Source of the DNA: Cyclobacteriaceae bacterium
GTDB lineage: Bacteria > Bacteroidota > Bacteroidia > Cytophagales > Cyclobacteriaceae
Assembly (NCBI GenBank): GCA_025350305.1
Contig: JANXYC010000240.1
Coordinates: 1 to 62,483, forward strand
Direction of reading: 5' to 3'
Length of the DNA stretch: 62,483 nucleotides
The position numbers were made by a program, and so were the translations under genes. Under the pieces are notes generated by a model. That model saw only the letters and a list, made by a program, of their open reading frames with translations. It was not told the DNA's origin and searched no databases. Shown here in pieces: positions 17,822 through 27,003 of this stretch (its first letter is position 1; every line of letters begins with the position of its first letter).

Positions 17822-18472
17822 CTATCGGAGCGGTTGATTTTGAACACTGAAGAGACTGTTCAACTCAAGCTCAACCTTACCGACGATCATCGAAAAATCC
17901 TCCACCCGTTCCACAAAGTCCAGGCGATTGACATCAATGATCAACAGCTTGCCTTGCTTGTACTGACCGATCCACTTTTCGTAGTGTTCGTTGAGTGTTT
18001 TCAGGTACTCAAGTTTGATATTATATTCAAACTCTCTGTTTCGCTTCTGAATCTGTTGGACGAGTTTAGGAATGTCAGCTTTGAGGTAGATCAATAAATC
18101 AGGAGGCTTAACAAAGTTGATCATGGAGTTGAAAATATCGAGATAACTCTGGTAATCGCGGTCGCTGATGTGGCCGCTTTTATGCAAGTTGGCAGCAAAG
18201 ATGTGGGCGTCCTCATAAATGGTCCGGTCCTGAATAATTGTTTTCTCGCTGTTGCGGATTTGATGGACTTGATTAAAGCGGCTGTTTAAAAAAAAAATCT
18301 GAAGATGGAACGCCCATCGGGTCATGTCGGAATAGAAGTCCTTGAGGTACGGATTATGATCAACGGATTCATACAGGGGTGTCCAGCCATAATGCCTGGA
18401 AAGCTTTTCCGCCAAGGTTGTTTTGCCGGAACCGATATTGCCGGCGATGGCGATGTGTTTGAGGTTGTTCAT
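17822..18472 (-). CDS. Deoxynucleoside kinase
   Basis: The start is ATG 18472 (MNNLKHIAIAGNIGSGKTT) rather than the in-frame codon at 18505; this gives 216 residues. The P-loop GNIGSGKTT, the substrate-side DRTIYEDAHIFA (DRS-like motif) and the lid RNREFEYNI are all visible. The family phosphorylates deoxyadenosine, deoxyguanosine or deoxycytidine for nucleotide salvage. Specificity cannot be read from the sequence. A partial copy of its 3' end is at 17212-17319. Confidence 0.92.
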   Translation of the reverse strand: MNNLKHIAIAGNIGSGKTTLAEKLSRHYGWTPLYESVDHNPYLKDFYSDMTRWAFHLQIFFLNSRFNQVHQIRNSEKTIIQDRTIYEDAHIFAANLHKSGHISDRDYQSYLDIFNSMINFVKPPDLLIYLKADIPKLVQQIQKRNREFEYNIKLEYLKTLNEHYEKWIGQYKQGKLLIIDVNRLDFVERVEDFSMIVGKVELELNSLFSVQNQPLR

Positions 18473-18549
18473 AGGTTCAACTGCTAAAATTAAGAATTTC
18501 AGCACAACCTATCCCCCGTCATTTCGGGTTCATTTCAAATATGGTTGCA

Positions 18550-18600
18550 TTGGACTAAAGTCCTTTGTGGGGTGGGCCTGAATTGCCACGGGCTTAGCCC
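18550..18600. repeat. GGACTAAAGTCC bipartite palindrome, copy 2
   Basis: TTGGACTAAAGTCC (18550-18563) is followed by AATTGCCACGGGCTTAGCCC (18581-18600), the same order of modules as copy 1, with GGGCTTAGCCC as the second palindrome. It lies between divergent dNK and gldB. Confidence 0.8.
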
Positions 18601-18679
18601 ATAATTTGTCCTCCGGTTTTCTGCAGTATCCTAGAGAAAAATAAATGCGGATTCCAGCATAAATTCTGATCTTCGCGTT

Positions 18680-19714
18680 ATGAGATTCGTACTGGTTTTT
18701 GTTTTTTGTTTTCTATTCCTCGCCGCATGTAGCAACAAAAGTGAAGAACGATGTGCTTTCGTGCCGGAGACATCGTCCTTAAAAATCACCCTGGCGTTTG
18801 AATCGCTGGAGGACTCCTTGCCTGCCATCACAAGTAAATCTGCGCTGATTCATTTTTTTGGTCAACACCCGGAGGTGCGGGACCAGTTCTTCAACAGGCA
18901 AAATTACCCGAGTGATTCCACTTTCATCAACGGACTTTATACTCGTTTCACCAGTCCCTACATCGATACCCTCCTGATGGAAACACACCGTGTGTTTGGC
19001 AGTGGCGCGGGCCTTAAAGAAGAATTTCAAAAAGCGTTTGCCAATCTTACCTATTACTATCCGGATTTCCACCCTCCTAAAATTCAAACGGTGATCACCG
19101 GTCTGGAAAGTGATTTGCTGGCGACAGACTCCTTGGTGGTGGTTGGTCTCGATTATTTTTTAGGCAACGGTGCGAAGTATCGGCCCAACAACTTGTATCA
19201 ATACATGCTCAGAAGATATGACAAGAGCTTCATTGTGCCATCGGTGATGCTGCTAACTGGCATCGACAGTCGCTTCAATAAAATCAATCCCAATGACAGG
19301 ACGGTATTGGCTGACATGATCGCTTACGGCAAAGCTTATTACTTCACCAAACAGATGCTGCCTTGCACCCCGGACAGCGTGTTGATTGGTTACACCAAAA
19401 AAGAAATGGAGGGATCACGTGAGTTTGAAAATCTTATCTGGTCCCGGCTGGTCGAGGATCAGGTATTGTACGCGACGAGTCACCTGGTGAAGCAACGATA
19501 TATTGGCGAACGGCCCAAGACCACGGAGGTGGGGGAACAATGCCCGGGAAGGATTGGCATGTGGGTAGGCTGGCAGATCGTGAAGAAGTACATAGAAACA
19601 CATCCCAACGTCAAACTTCCACAGTTGATGAACATGCAAAATGCCTTGCAGCTTTTTAAAGATTCAGGATATAAGCCACAGGTGTTGAAGGTGCCCGGAC
19701 GGGAGAAGATTTAA
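18680..19714 (+). CDS. gldB: Gliding motility lipoprotein GldB
   Basis: The 344-residue lipoprotein (signal LVFVFCFLFLAAC) has the GldB pattern: a long helical region with TLLMETHRVFGSGAGLKEEF, then TGLESDLLATDSLVVVGLDYFLG, KYRPNNLYQYMLRRYD, and the C-terminal GQIGMWVGWQIVKKY-like segment (seen here as GRIGMWVGWQIV). GldB is required for type IX secretion-linked gliding in Flavobacterium; its molecular role is not settled. The domain resembles DUF2268-type peptidases but no HExxH is seen. No other gld gene is in the window. Confidence 0.85.
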   Translation: MRFVLVFVFCFLFLAACSNKSEERCAFVPETSSLKITLAFESLEDSLPAITSKSALIHFFGQHPEVRDQFFNRQNYPSDSTFINGLYTRFTSPYIDTLLMETHRVFGSGAGLKEEFQKAFANLTYYYPDFHPPKIQTVITGLESDLLATDSLVVVGLDYFLGNGAKYRPNNLYQYMLRRYDKSFIVPSVMLLTGIDSRFNKINPNDRTVLADMIAYGKAYYFTKQMLPCTPDSVLIGYTKKEMEGSREFENLIWSRLVEDQVLYATSHLVKQRYIGERPKTTEVGEQCPGRIGMWVGWQIVKKYIETHPNVKLPQLMNMQNALQLFKDSGYKPQVLKVPGREKI

Positions 19715-19794
19715 AGCGGATGCTGGATTTTATTTACTTAAACAAGGGCCAATCCTTCGGTAAATTTTGAATTGAAACTACCTGAATTAGAAAT

Positions 19795-20556
19795 TCAGCA
19801 CGCCCCTTTCACAATTTCAATAAAATCCCGCGCCTTGAGTGAAGCGCCACCCACAAGCCCTCCATCGACATCGGGGCATGCGAAAAGTTCTTTCGCGTTG
19901 TCGGGTTTCACGCTGCCACCGTACAGAATCGGTATGGATTGGGCGACGGCCTCTCCGTATTTCGTTGTCAACAGTTTCCGAATCACGGCGTGCATGTCCT
20001 GAGCTTGTTGTGTGGATGCCGTCTTACCGGTGCCGATGGCCCATACTGGTTCGTATGCGATCACTACTTTCTTTATGGAATCGGCTGCGAGGTGGAACAA
20101 ACTTTCCTCTACCTGCGTGCGTACCAGGGCTTCATGCATTCCTTTCTCACGTATGTCCAGCGGCTCACCGCAACAGAAAATTGGAATGATGGTATTGGCC
20201 AGTGCTTTATCAACTTTTTTCTCCAGCAACTTTCCGTCCTCACCAAAGTATTGCCGGCGCTCGCTGTGGCCAAGGATCACGTAGGGTATACCCATTGACT
20301 TCAGCATCGGAGCAGAAACTTCACCTGTGTAAGCCCCCGAATCGTGCTCGCTGCAATTTTGGGCACCCACCAAGAGCGGAGAATTTTCCAGTTGTTTTTT
20401 CGTTGACAGCAGGTATGGAAATGGAACACACAACACAATCTTTGCTTCTCCCTTTACTTCAGCACCTGTCAGTGTCATCACCTCAGAAGTAAGCTGAGTT
20501 GCTTCCACAAGCGTCTTGTTCATTTTCCAATTGCCAGCTATAATTTTAGTACGCAT
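19795..20556 (-). CDS. tpiA: Triosephosphate isomerase
   Basis: TpiA interconverts dihydroxyacetone phosphate and glyceraldehyde 3-phosphate in glycolysis and gluconeogenesis. The 253-residue barrel has AGNWKMNKT (Asn-Lys active-site start), ILGHSERRQ (His 95-type electrophile), AYEPVWAIGTGKTAS (catalytic Glu plus the flexible loop) and the phosphate-binding LYGGSVK. Length and motifs are complete. It is a single gene. Confidence 0.98.
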   Translation of the reverse strand: MRTKIIAGNWKMNKTLVEATQLTSEVMTLTGAEVKGEAKIVLCVPFPYLLSTKKQLENSPLLVGAQNCSEHDSGAYTGEVSAPMLKSMGIPYVILGHSERRQYFGEDGKLLEKKVDKALANTIIPIFCCGEPLDIREKGMHEALVRTQVEESLFHLAADSIKKVVIAYEPVWAIGTGKTASTQQAQDMHAVIRKLLTTKYGEAVAQSIPILYGGSVKPDNAKELFACPDVDGGLVGGASLKARDFIEIVKGAC

Positions 20557-20661
20557 GATTTGTTTTTTTTAAGATAAAGAAAGGCTATAACTAATAATAG
20601 AACGGCGTGGTCCTCAAGGTTGGAATTTCTCCCTAAAGTCACAACATGCTTACTCCATAAT

Positions 20662-21147
20662 TCATTTAGCAAATTGCAGAACTTCGGTCGGTTTATCACG
20701 CATGAGTCGAAAACTCTTCACCGGACCCTTGTACGTGATATGCACCAGGTTCGACTGGTCCGCGTGTATTTCCTGTATAACCGTATTCGTGACTTCCAGG
20801 GACTTTATTTTTCTTACATTCTCAATTTCAAGATAACAAATGATGGCGAGGTCTTCGATCTCATGGGTGAGGTACTTGATCTTCGCTTGCTTGCCATCCA
20901 GTTTTATTTTGAAATGCTCGTTCAGATAGGCGCTTACCAGCTGGTTGGTGGTCATCCCATTTTTTGGCTCGAGCAGGTCAAGGGACTCTTGGTTTAATTT
21001 CTTCTGGATGGATAACTCCAGGTCATCAATGAATATCCGAAAAGTTATTTGTAGCGATTTGTTCTTCTCACTGTACTCAACCTCCGTCACCGACACATGA
21101 ACCGGGTGAAGAAAAAACGCTACTAAAAAGTTTATTAGCATCATCAT
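20662..21147 (-). CDS. DUF6702-type hypothetical protein
   Basis: A 161-residue protein with an N-terminal hydrophobic segment (MMMLINFLVAFFLHPVHVSV), probably a signal or anchor. Its beta-rich body begins with HPVHVSVTEVEYSEKNKSLQ and has ITFRIFIDDLE, close to the DUF6702 family found across Bacteroidota. Proteins of this type often sit beside HupE-like or M1 peptidase genes, as here (HupE and M1 genes start within 1 kb on the other strand). The function is unknown. The three consecutive ATGs make the exact start uncertain by two codons. Confidence 0.75.
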   Translation of the reverse strand: MMMLINFLVAFFLHPVHVSVTEVEYSEKNKSLQITFRIFIDDLELSIQKKLNQESLDLLEPKNGMTTNQLVSAYLNEHFKIKLDGKQAKIKYLTHEIEDLAIICYLEIENVRKIKSLEVTNTVIQEIHADQSNLVHITYKGPVKSFRLMRDKPTEVLQFAK

Positions 21148-21151
21148 GGTT

Positions 21152-21159
21152 CAAAAGTA
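21152..21159 (-). promoter_or_regulatory. Candidate -7 element abutting the DUF6702 start
   Basis: TACTTTTG on the minus strand matches TAnnTTTG and ends 4 bases before the ATG at 21147, the same spacing as at 9075 and 59512. No well-placed -33 TTG is seen. Confidence 0.35.
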
Positions 21160-21221
21160 ATCAAGATGGGACTGTCTAAAAAGCAACAGCGATTGAGGAA
21201 CGCTGCTGCGATTGCAATTTT

Positions 21222-21310
21222 AATTCTTTCTTTGCGATCTTGGTGGCTGTCTTTGCGTCCTTTGCATGAAATTTCTCGTTAAGGATGCAAAGAAGTCGTA
21301 AAGCTAAAAA
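21222..21310. repeat. CTTTGCG-rich intergenic repeat
   Basis: The text alternates CTTTGCG and TCTTTGC motifs and contains an inverted pair CTTTGCAT...ATGCAAAG. It resembles dispersed CTTTGCGTCTTTGCG-type intergenic repeats seen in many bacteria. It lies between DUF6702 and the HupE gene. Confidence 0.45.
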
Positions 21311-21316
21311 CTATTG

Positions 21317-21907
21317 ATGTCTGAATTTCAACTCTACTTTGTCCTCGGCAAAGATCACATTCTCGACTATGTCAATGGCTATGACCATATACTCTTTGTC
21401 GTCGCGCTTTGTGCCATGTATGTCGTAAGGGACTGGAAGAAGATTTTCCTACTGGTAACTGCCTTTACGCTCGGGCACTCGATCACCCTGGCCATGGCTA
21501 CCTTGAATTTGATTTCAGTCAATGTTACCCTTATCGAGTTTTTGATACCGCTCACCATTTTTATTACGGCCGTTTCCAACCTTTTCCTAAGGGAAACCAG
21601 TCTCACCCAAGGCAGGGTACAAGTAAACTACGGACTGGCTCTTTTTTTTGGCCTTATCCATGGAATGGGCTTTTCCACCTATCTACGGGCTCTCTTAGGC
21701 AAAGATCAGAGCATTACTACCCAACTTTTTGCTTTTAATATCGGGCTGGAATTCGGCCAGATAATAATCGTTGCGATTTTTCTATCAGTTAGTTTTATTG
21801 CAATCGATGTAGCGAAGGCAAACAGGCGGGACTGGAAAATTGTACTTTCCTCTGCTATTGGCGGAATCTCACTCATTTTAATGAAAGACAGACTCTTTGT
21901 ACTATAA
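21317..21907 (+). CDS. HupE/UreJ family membrane protein
   Basis: ATG 21317 gives 196 residues with about six membrane helices. The HupE/UreJ signature is visible: GYDHILFVVALCAM (a metal-ligand-type Asp-His) and FTLGHSITLAMATLNL, later GLIHGMGFS. Family members are linked to nickel/cobalt handling or other metal transport. The DH...GH...HGMG histidines fit a metal-binding path. No hydrogenase or urease gene is nearby, so the physiological metal is unknown. It lies 40 bases before the first M1 peptidase and may share its transcript. Confidence 0.87.
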   Translation: MSEFQLYFVLGKDHILDYVNGYDHILFVVALCAMYVVRDWKKIFLLVTAFTLGHSITLAMATLNLISVNVTLIEFLIPLTIFITAVSNLFLRETSLTQGRVQVNYGLALFFGLIHGMGFSTYLRALLGKDQSITTQLFAFNIGLEFGQIIIVAIFLSVSFIAIDVAKANRRDWKIVLSSAIGGISLILMKDRLFVL

Positions 21908-21947
21908 GCATCGGACAACACATAACAAAAACCAAAACTTACGTGAA

Positions 21948-24200
21948 ATGAAAAAAATATTTTTGTTGCTGGGCATTCTTTCCGGTGTCGTGCTGTTTGC
22001 ACAAGAAGTCAAAACGGATGCTCCGAAATGGCAGGGAAAATTCGAACAACTGGACCAGTTGCTGCCCACACCCAATGAATACCGTACCGGCTCCGGCGCG
22101 CCCGGGCCAAAATACTGGCAGCAACGGGCCGATTACGTAATCAACGCTGAACTGCACGATGACACCCAAAGTATCACGGGATCGGAGACGGTTACATACT
22201 TCAACAATTCACCGGACGCATTGAAATATCTCTGGCTGCAGCTTGATCAAAACATCAACGCAAAAGACAATAATACACTGAAAACGGAAACCATGTCTGT
22301 AAAAGATTCCGTCAGCACCAAATCCATGGCGAGTGATCTCGGACTCTATGATTTTGATGGAGGTTTCAAGATCAAGAGTTTGAAAGATCTGACAGGAAAG
22401 AACCTCGCATACACCATCAACCAGACCATGATGCGGGTTGACTTGCCGCAGTCCCTTGCCGCCGGGCAAAAATATTCTTTCTCTGTAGAATGGTCATTCA
22501 ATATTAACGACCGCATGCACAATGCAACCCCTAACGATGGTCGCAGTGGAATGGAATATTTTCCAGAAGATGGCAACTACTCCTATATCATCGCGCAGTG
22601 GTTTCCCCGCATGTGTGTGTACGATGATGTGGTAGGTTGGCAGAACAAACAGTTCCTGGGGCAAGGAGAATTTACGCTGGCCTTTGGCAACTATGAAGTA
22701 AATCTCACGGTACCATCGGATCATATCGTGGCGGCCACCGGCATGGTGCAAAATCCAAAGGAAGTACTCACGGTCGATCAACAGGCTCGTTTTGAAAAAG
22801 CAAAAACAACATTCGATAAACCGGTCATCATCGCCACACAGGAGGAAGCCATTGTTCGTGAGAAAATAAAATCAAAAGATAAAAAAACCTGGAAGTTTAA
22901 AGCTGAGAATGTCCGTGACTTCGCATTTGCATCCTCCCGAAAGTTTATTTGGGATGCCCAGGCTGTGAAAATCGGCGATAAAACTCCGCTCGCGATGTCT
23001 TACTATCCAAAAGAAGGTAATCCGCTATGGGAGCAGGAGTCAACCAAAGCGGTGAAAGCTGCCATCACTACTTACTCAAAATACACGATTGATTATCCCT
23101 ACCCGCACGCTACTTCTGTGCACCATGCTTCCCTTGGAATGGAATACCCAATGATCTGTTTTAATGGAGCACGACCTGGCAAGGATGGTAAATTTACGGA
23201 CCGCACCAAATGGGCCTTGGTCGGTGTGGTTATTCATGAAGTAGGGCATAATTTCTTCCCAATGATCATCAACAACGATGAGCGTCAGTGGACATGGATG
23301 GACGAAGGTGTGAACACGTTTGTTCAGTATCGCACGCAGGTGGAAAACTATCCTGACATGCCCCAGCGCCGAGGCCCGGCTTCGGGCATCGTGCCATACA
23401 TGAAAGGCGACAACAGCTTGCAACGTCCCCTGATGACAAACTCGGAACAAGTAATACAGTTTGGTTCCGAGCAATATGCGAAGTGTGCCACAGGACTTAA
23501 CATGTTGCGCGAGACGATCATGGGACCTGAGTTGTTTGACAAAGCGTTTAAAGAATATGCACAGCGCTGGGCGTTTCATCATCCCAAGCCAGCCGATTTT
23601 TTCAGGACCCTTGAAGATGCTTCAGCTGTTGACCTCGATTGGTTCTGGAGAGGTTGGTTTTATACAACCGGTTATTGCGACCAGTCGATTGACAAGGTAA
23701 AGTGGTATCAGGTGCGAAAGGAACAAAGTGCTGTGGAGAACAAAGGCAAGTCTGTAAAAAAAGGCGATCTTGCTATTGCAGGTGAGGGTGAAAAAAATCC
23801 GAATGACTTCAGCGGTGGACCCCAACCCTTTTCTGTGATTCCTACCGATGCCCGTTTTTATGGTGATTTTCAGAATCGCGTAGATGACAAGGCACTTATC
23901 TCTAAAATGGAGAACAAGAATTTTTATGAAGTGACGCTCACCAACAAAGGTGAGTTGGTCATGCCCGTAGTGATTGAGTGGACCTTTAAAGATGGCACCA
24001 AAGAAATCGAACGTATCCCGGCAGAGATCTGGCGTAGCAACGAAAAGACAGTGACTAAAGTCTTCATGAAAGACAAAGAGGTAACCAACATTGTACTTGA
24101 TCCGAAGTTAGAAACGTCGGATATCCGGACCGAAGACAACGTGTTCCCGAAAGTAGCGCCGGTGAGCAAGTTTGAGGAAGTCAAGAAGAAAACTAATTGA
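21948..24200 (+). CDS. Secreted M1 family metallopeptidase (first of a tandem pair)
   Basis: The ATG at 21948 (MKKIFLLLGILSGVVLF) gives 750 residues with a clear signal peptide. The N-terminal beta-domain (about 45-280) has QQRADYVINAELHDDTQ and WLQLDQN. The zinc site is HEVGHNFFPM with the third ligand Glu 18 residues later in WTWMDEG (HExxH-x18-E). The exopeptidase signature just before it is LGMEYPMICFNG, a GxMEN variant. The C-terminal region is beta-rich. It is an aminopeptidase-like, probably periplasmic or surface enzyme; the substrate is unknown. A close paralogue follows 111 bases downstream. Confidence 0.93.
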   Translation: MKKIFLLLGILSGVVLFAQEVKTDAPKWQGKFEQLDQLLPTPNEYRTGSGAPGPKYWQQRADYVINAELHDDTQSITGSETVTYFNNSPDALKYLWLQLDQNINAKDNNTLKTETMSVKDSVSTKSMASDLGLYDFDGGFKIKSLKDLTGKNLAYTINQTMMRVDLPQSLAAGQKYSFSVEWSFNINDRMHNATPNDGRSGMEYFPEDGNYSYIIAQWFPRMCVYDDVVGWQNKQFLGQGEFTLAFGNYEVNLTVPSDHIVAATGMVQNPKEVLTVDQQARFEKAKTTFDKPVIIATQEEAIVREKIKSKDKKTWKFKAENVRDFAFASSRKFIWDAQAVKIGDKTPLAMSYYPKEGNPLWEQESTKAVKAAITTYSKYTIDYPYPHATSVHHASLGMEYPMICFNGARPGKDGKFTDRTKWALVGVVIHEVGHNFFPMIINNDERQWTWMDEGVNTFVQYRTQVENYPDMPQRRGPASGIVPYMKGDNSLQRPLMTNSEQVIQFGSEQYAKCATGLNMLRETIMGPELFDKAFKEYAQRWAFHHPKPADFFRTLEDASAVDLDWFWRGWFYTTGYCDQSIDKVKWYQVRKEQSAVENKGKSVKKGDLAIAGEGEKNPNDFSGGPQPFSVIPTDARFYGDFQNRVDDKALISKMENKNFYEVTLTNKGELVMPVVIEWTFKDGTKEIERIPAEIWRSNEKTVTKVFMKDKEVTNIVLDPKLETSDIRTEDNVFPKVAPVSKFEEVKKKTN

Positions 24201-24202
24201 TG

Positions 24203-24281
24203 GGTTAGTTAAGTTGAAGAAAGGAGATGAGAATGGTTAAAAATTCTTAACTTCTCGACTCCTCAATTCGCAACTTCTAAA
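24203..24281. repeat. GAGAATTGAG-type palindromic intergenic repeat
   Basis: AAGTTGAAGAAAGGAGATGAGAATGG is answered by TTCTTAACTTCTCGACTCC in the opposite sense, forming an imperfect palindrome between the two M1 peptidase genes. Confidence 0.55.
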
Positions 24282-24311
24282 CATTACTCTTAAATTTCGA
24301 ATCAAATCTTT

Positions 24312-26552
24312 ATGAAAAAAAATATTTTGATCTCCCTTTGCCTGGCCATCACCTTCGCATCGTGGTCACAGGAGCAAGCGCCTACTCCCAAGTGGCAGGG
24401 TAAGTTCGAGCAACTTGATCAGATGCTGCCCACGCCTAATAGTTATCGAAGCAGTTCAGGTGCCCCCGGTGCTGAATACTGGCAGCAGCGTGCCGATTAC
24501 GTCATTAATGTCGAATTGAACGATGAAAATCAATCAATTACAGGTGCCGAGACGATCACATATTATAATAATGCGCCCGAAGACCTGAAGTATCTGTGGC
24601 TTCAGTTGGACCAAAATCTCTACGCCGATGGCAGCATGACCCGAAAAGCGGCCGGAGGTACTATCCGCGATTCGATCCCCGCAAAAATGATTGCCACTAC
24701 TACCAACTCGTTTGATTTCAAGGGCGGCTATACCATCAAATCTGTAAACGACGCTGCCGACAAGGCCCTTCCTTACACCATTAACTATACCATGATGCGT
24801 GTGGATCTTCCTCAGCCTCTCAAGAAAGGAGAAAAATTTACATTCAAAGTGGAATGGTCGTACAATGTCAATGATATGATGATGGTTGGTGGCCGCGGCG
24901 GAATGGAATATTTTCCAGAAGATGGCAACTACATTTATTTCATCGCGCAGTGGTTCCCACGGATGTGTGTCTTCGATGATTATGAAGGCTGGCAGAACAA
25001 ACAGTTCCTCGGCGCCGGTGAGTTTGCCCTCACCTTTGGAAACTATCGAGTTAAGATAACCGTACCCTCCGATCACATCGTTGGCGCATCGGGATGGTTG
25101 CAAAATCCAAAAGAGGTATTGACCAAAGAGCAGATTGATCGTTTCGAAAAAGCCCGCAAGACATTTGATCAGCCGGTATTTGTTGTAACGGAAGAAGAAG
25201 CTAGGAAAAAAGAAAAAGAACGCTCGAAGAAGAAGAGTACCTGGGAATTCTCTGCAGAGAATGTACGAGACTTTGCCTTCTCCTCTTCACGGAAGTATAT
25301 CTGGGATGCAATGGCAGTCAGAAATGGCAACGGCACGCCGCTCGCCCAATCGCTTTATCCAAAAGAAGGTTTTGCACTATGGTCAAAAGAATCAACCAAG
25401 GCGATCAAAAATACGCTCGATGTATATTCAGCGCGGACCATCGATTACCCCTATCCTACGGCATACTCATGCAATTGGGTAGGCGGTGGAATGGAGTACC
25501 CGATGATCTCTTTTAATGGAGGTCGCCCTGCCAAGGATGGAACCTTCTCTGAACGGACCCTTACGCGTACAGTCAGTGTCATTGTCCACGAGGTAGGCCA
25601 CAACTATTTTCCCATGATTATAAACTCTGACGAACGTCAGTGTACCTGGATGGATGAAGGATTAAATTCCTTCCTGGAAAAGGAAACCATGCGCGAGCGC
25701 TATCCAAAACTTGATCACACCGGCAATACGCCCAAAGGAATTGTATCCTTTATGAAAGGCGACAAGAGTATGATGCGCCCAGTGATGGCGATGTCGGATA
25801 ACCAGGGTCGCAGCTTCGGACCGAATGGCTACAGCAAACCTGCCGCTGCACTCACGCTCCTACGCGAAACAGTAATGGGTCCCGAACTTTTTGACAAAGC
25901 CTTTAAAGAGTACGCCATACGCTGGGCCTTTAAGCATCCAAAACCTTCCGACTTTTTCCGGACGTTGGAAGACGCCTCGGCCGTTGATCTCGACTGGTTC
26001 TGGAGAGGCTGGTTTTATACAACCGACAATGTTGACTTAACTGTTGATGAGGTGAAGTGGTACAAAGTGAAATCAACGGTGGTTGATCCTGAAAAGAAGA
26101 GTGTAAAAGTGAAGCAGGGCGACCTTGCCACGAAGACAAAAAAAGACAAACAGGCTGATTTTAGCGGAGGTCCGCAGGAATTTACAGTGATCAATACACC
26201 TGAGGATGAATACCGCGATTTCAGAAACAGACTGGACGATAATGTCATTCGTCAGAAATTAGAGGGCAAGAATCTCTACGAGGTGACATTAAAAAACTCC
26301 GGTGGACTTGTCTCACCTGTCATCATTGAATGGACGTTTAAAGACGGTTCAAAAGAACTTGAGCGGATTCCGGCTGAGGTGTGGCGCAACAATGAATATG
26401 AGGTGAAAAAAGTTTTTGTAAAAGACAAAGAAGTAGTGAATATGGTAATCGATCCGAATTTGGAAACAGCCGATGTGAATGTGAATGACAATGTGTTTCC
26501 GAAAAAACCGGCTGAAAATAAGTTCGATCAAATAAAGAAGGGGAATAATTAG
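24312..26552 (+). CDS. Secreted M1 family metallopeptidase (second of a tandem pair)
   Basis: This 746-residue paralogue of the upstream gene has the same architecture: signal peptide (ILISLCLAITFASWSQ), WQGKFEQLDQMLPTPNSYRS, zinc site HEVGHNYFPM with WMDEG 18 residues on, and the GGMEYPMISFNG signature. Differences from the first copy cluster in the N-terminal domain (95-150) and in the linker near residue 600, where a basic KKSVKVKQGDLATKTKKDK tract occurs. It could be a subfunctionalised copy with other peptide preferences. Residue-level catalytic features are intact, so both copies are probably active. Confidence 0.93.
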   Translation: MKKNILISLCLAITFASWSQEQAPTPKWQGKFEQLDQMLPTPNSYRSSSGAPGAEYWQQRADYVINVELNDENQSITGAETITYYNNAPEDLKYLWLQLDQNLYADGSMTRKAAGGTIRDSIPAKMIATTTNSFDFKGGYTIKSVNDAADKALPYTINYTMMRVDLPQPLKKGEKFTFKVEWSYNVNDMMMVGGRGGMEYFPEDGNYIYFIAQWFPRMCVFDDYEGWQNKQFLGAGEFALTFGNYRVKITVPSDHIVGASGWLQNPKEVLTKEQIDRFEKARKTFDQPVFVVTEEEARKKEKERSKKKSTWEFSAENVRDFAFSSSRKYIWDAMAVRNGNGTPLAQSLYPKEGFALWSKESTKAIKNTLDVYSARTIDYPYPTAYSCNWVGGGMEYPMISFNGGRPAKDGTFSERTLTRTVSVIVHEVGHNYFPMIINSDERQCTWMDEGLNSFLEKETMRERYPKLDHTGNTPKGIVSFMKGDKSMMRPVMAMSDNQGRSFGPNGYSKPAAALTLLRETVMGPELFDKAFKEYAIRWAFKHPKPSDFFRTLEDASAVDLDWFWRGWFYTTDNVDLTVDEVKWYKVKSTVVDPEKKSVKVKQGDLATKTKKDKQADFSGGPQEFTVINTPEDEYRDFRNRLDDNVIRQKLEGKNLYEVTLKNSGGLVSPVIIEWTFKDGSKELERIPAEVWRNNEYEVKKVFVKDKEVVNMVIDPNLETADVNVNDNVFPKKPAENKFDQIKKGNN

Positions 26553-26649
26553 TAGACAATATTAGAATATGAGGGGTTGAGAATGGAAGGATCTTCTCAA
26601 CTCATTAATTCTCATATTCTCAATTCTCAACTTCTCTTCCTTTCCCCTC
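26553..26649. repeat. GAGAATTGAG-type palindromic intergenic repeat
   Basis: AGAATATGAG near 26564 pairs with CTCATATTCT near 26609, and inside them TTGAGAA pairs with TTCTCAA. It lies between convergent genes and can act as a two-way terminator-like hairpin, though it has no T-run. Confidence 0.65.
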
Positions 26650-27003
26650 TCAACTTCGGTTTGAATCCGCCAAATGATGCTTATGCAGAAACCGGTGTAC
26701 CATCGGCGCAAGAAATACTGCCACCGTGCTGAGGAAAGCCACACCGCTGTAAATCGCATAGAGTGAGGCAAACCATTTCGCGCCATCTGACTTCATTGGA
26801 TCTACAGGACCCATTCCTGTGAGAATCATGGACGCGTTCAACAAAGCATCTAACAAGGGGAGGTCATTGAAGTAATGATATCCCAGCACACCAATCCCCA
26901 ATGAAAAACCAATCAATAACATTGCAAAGCCAGTAAACCGGAGGATCCTGATCAGAAAATCCTGGAAGGGCAACAGTGGCTTCGAGTGATGTTCGAGCTT
27001 CAA
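26650..27003 (-). CDS. Small multi-helix membrane protein, possibly ion-channel-like
   Basis: The 117-residue protein has three hydrophobic segments (about 17-38, 48-65 with a short GMGPVD loop, and 77-99) and a basic C-terminal tail (RFLHKHHLADSNRS). The pattern helix - short re-entrant-like NASMILTGMGPVD - helix recalls two-helix potassium channels, but no TVGYG filter is present, so this is only a suggestion. It starts with TTG inside the stop codon of the dehydratase (4-base overlap), which means translational coupling. Confidence 0.6.
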   Translation of the reverse strand: MKLEHHSKPLLPFQDFLIRILRFTGFAMLLIGFSLGIGVLGYHYFNDLPLLDALLNASMILTGMGPVDPMKSDGAKWFASLYAIYSGVAFLSTVAVFLAPMVHRFLHKHHLADSNRS

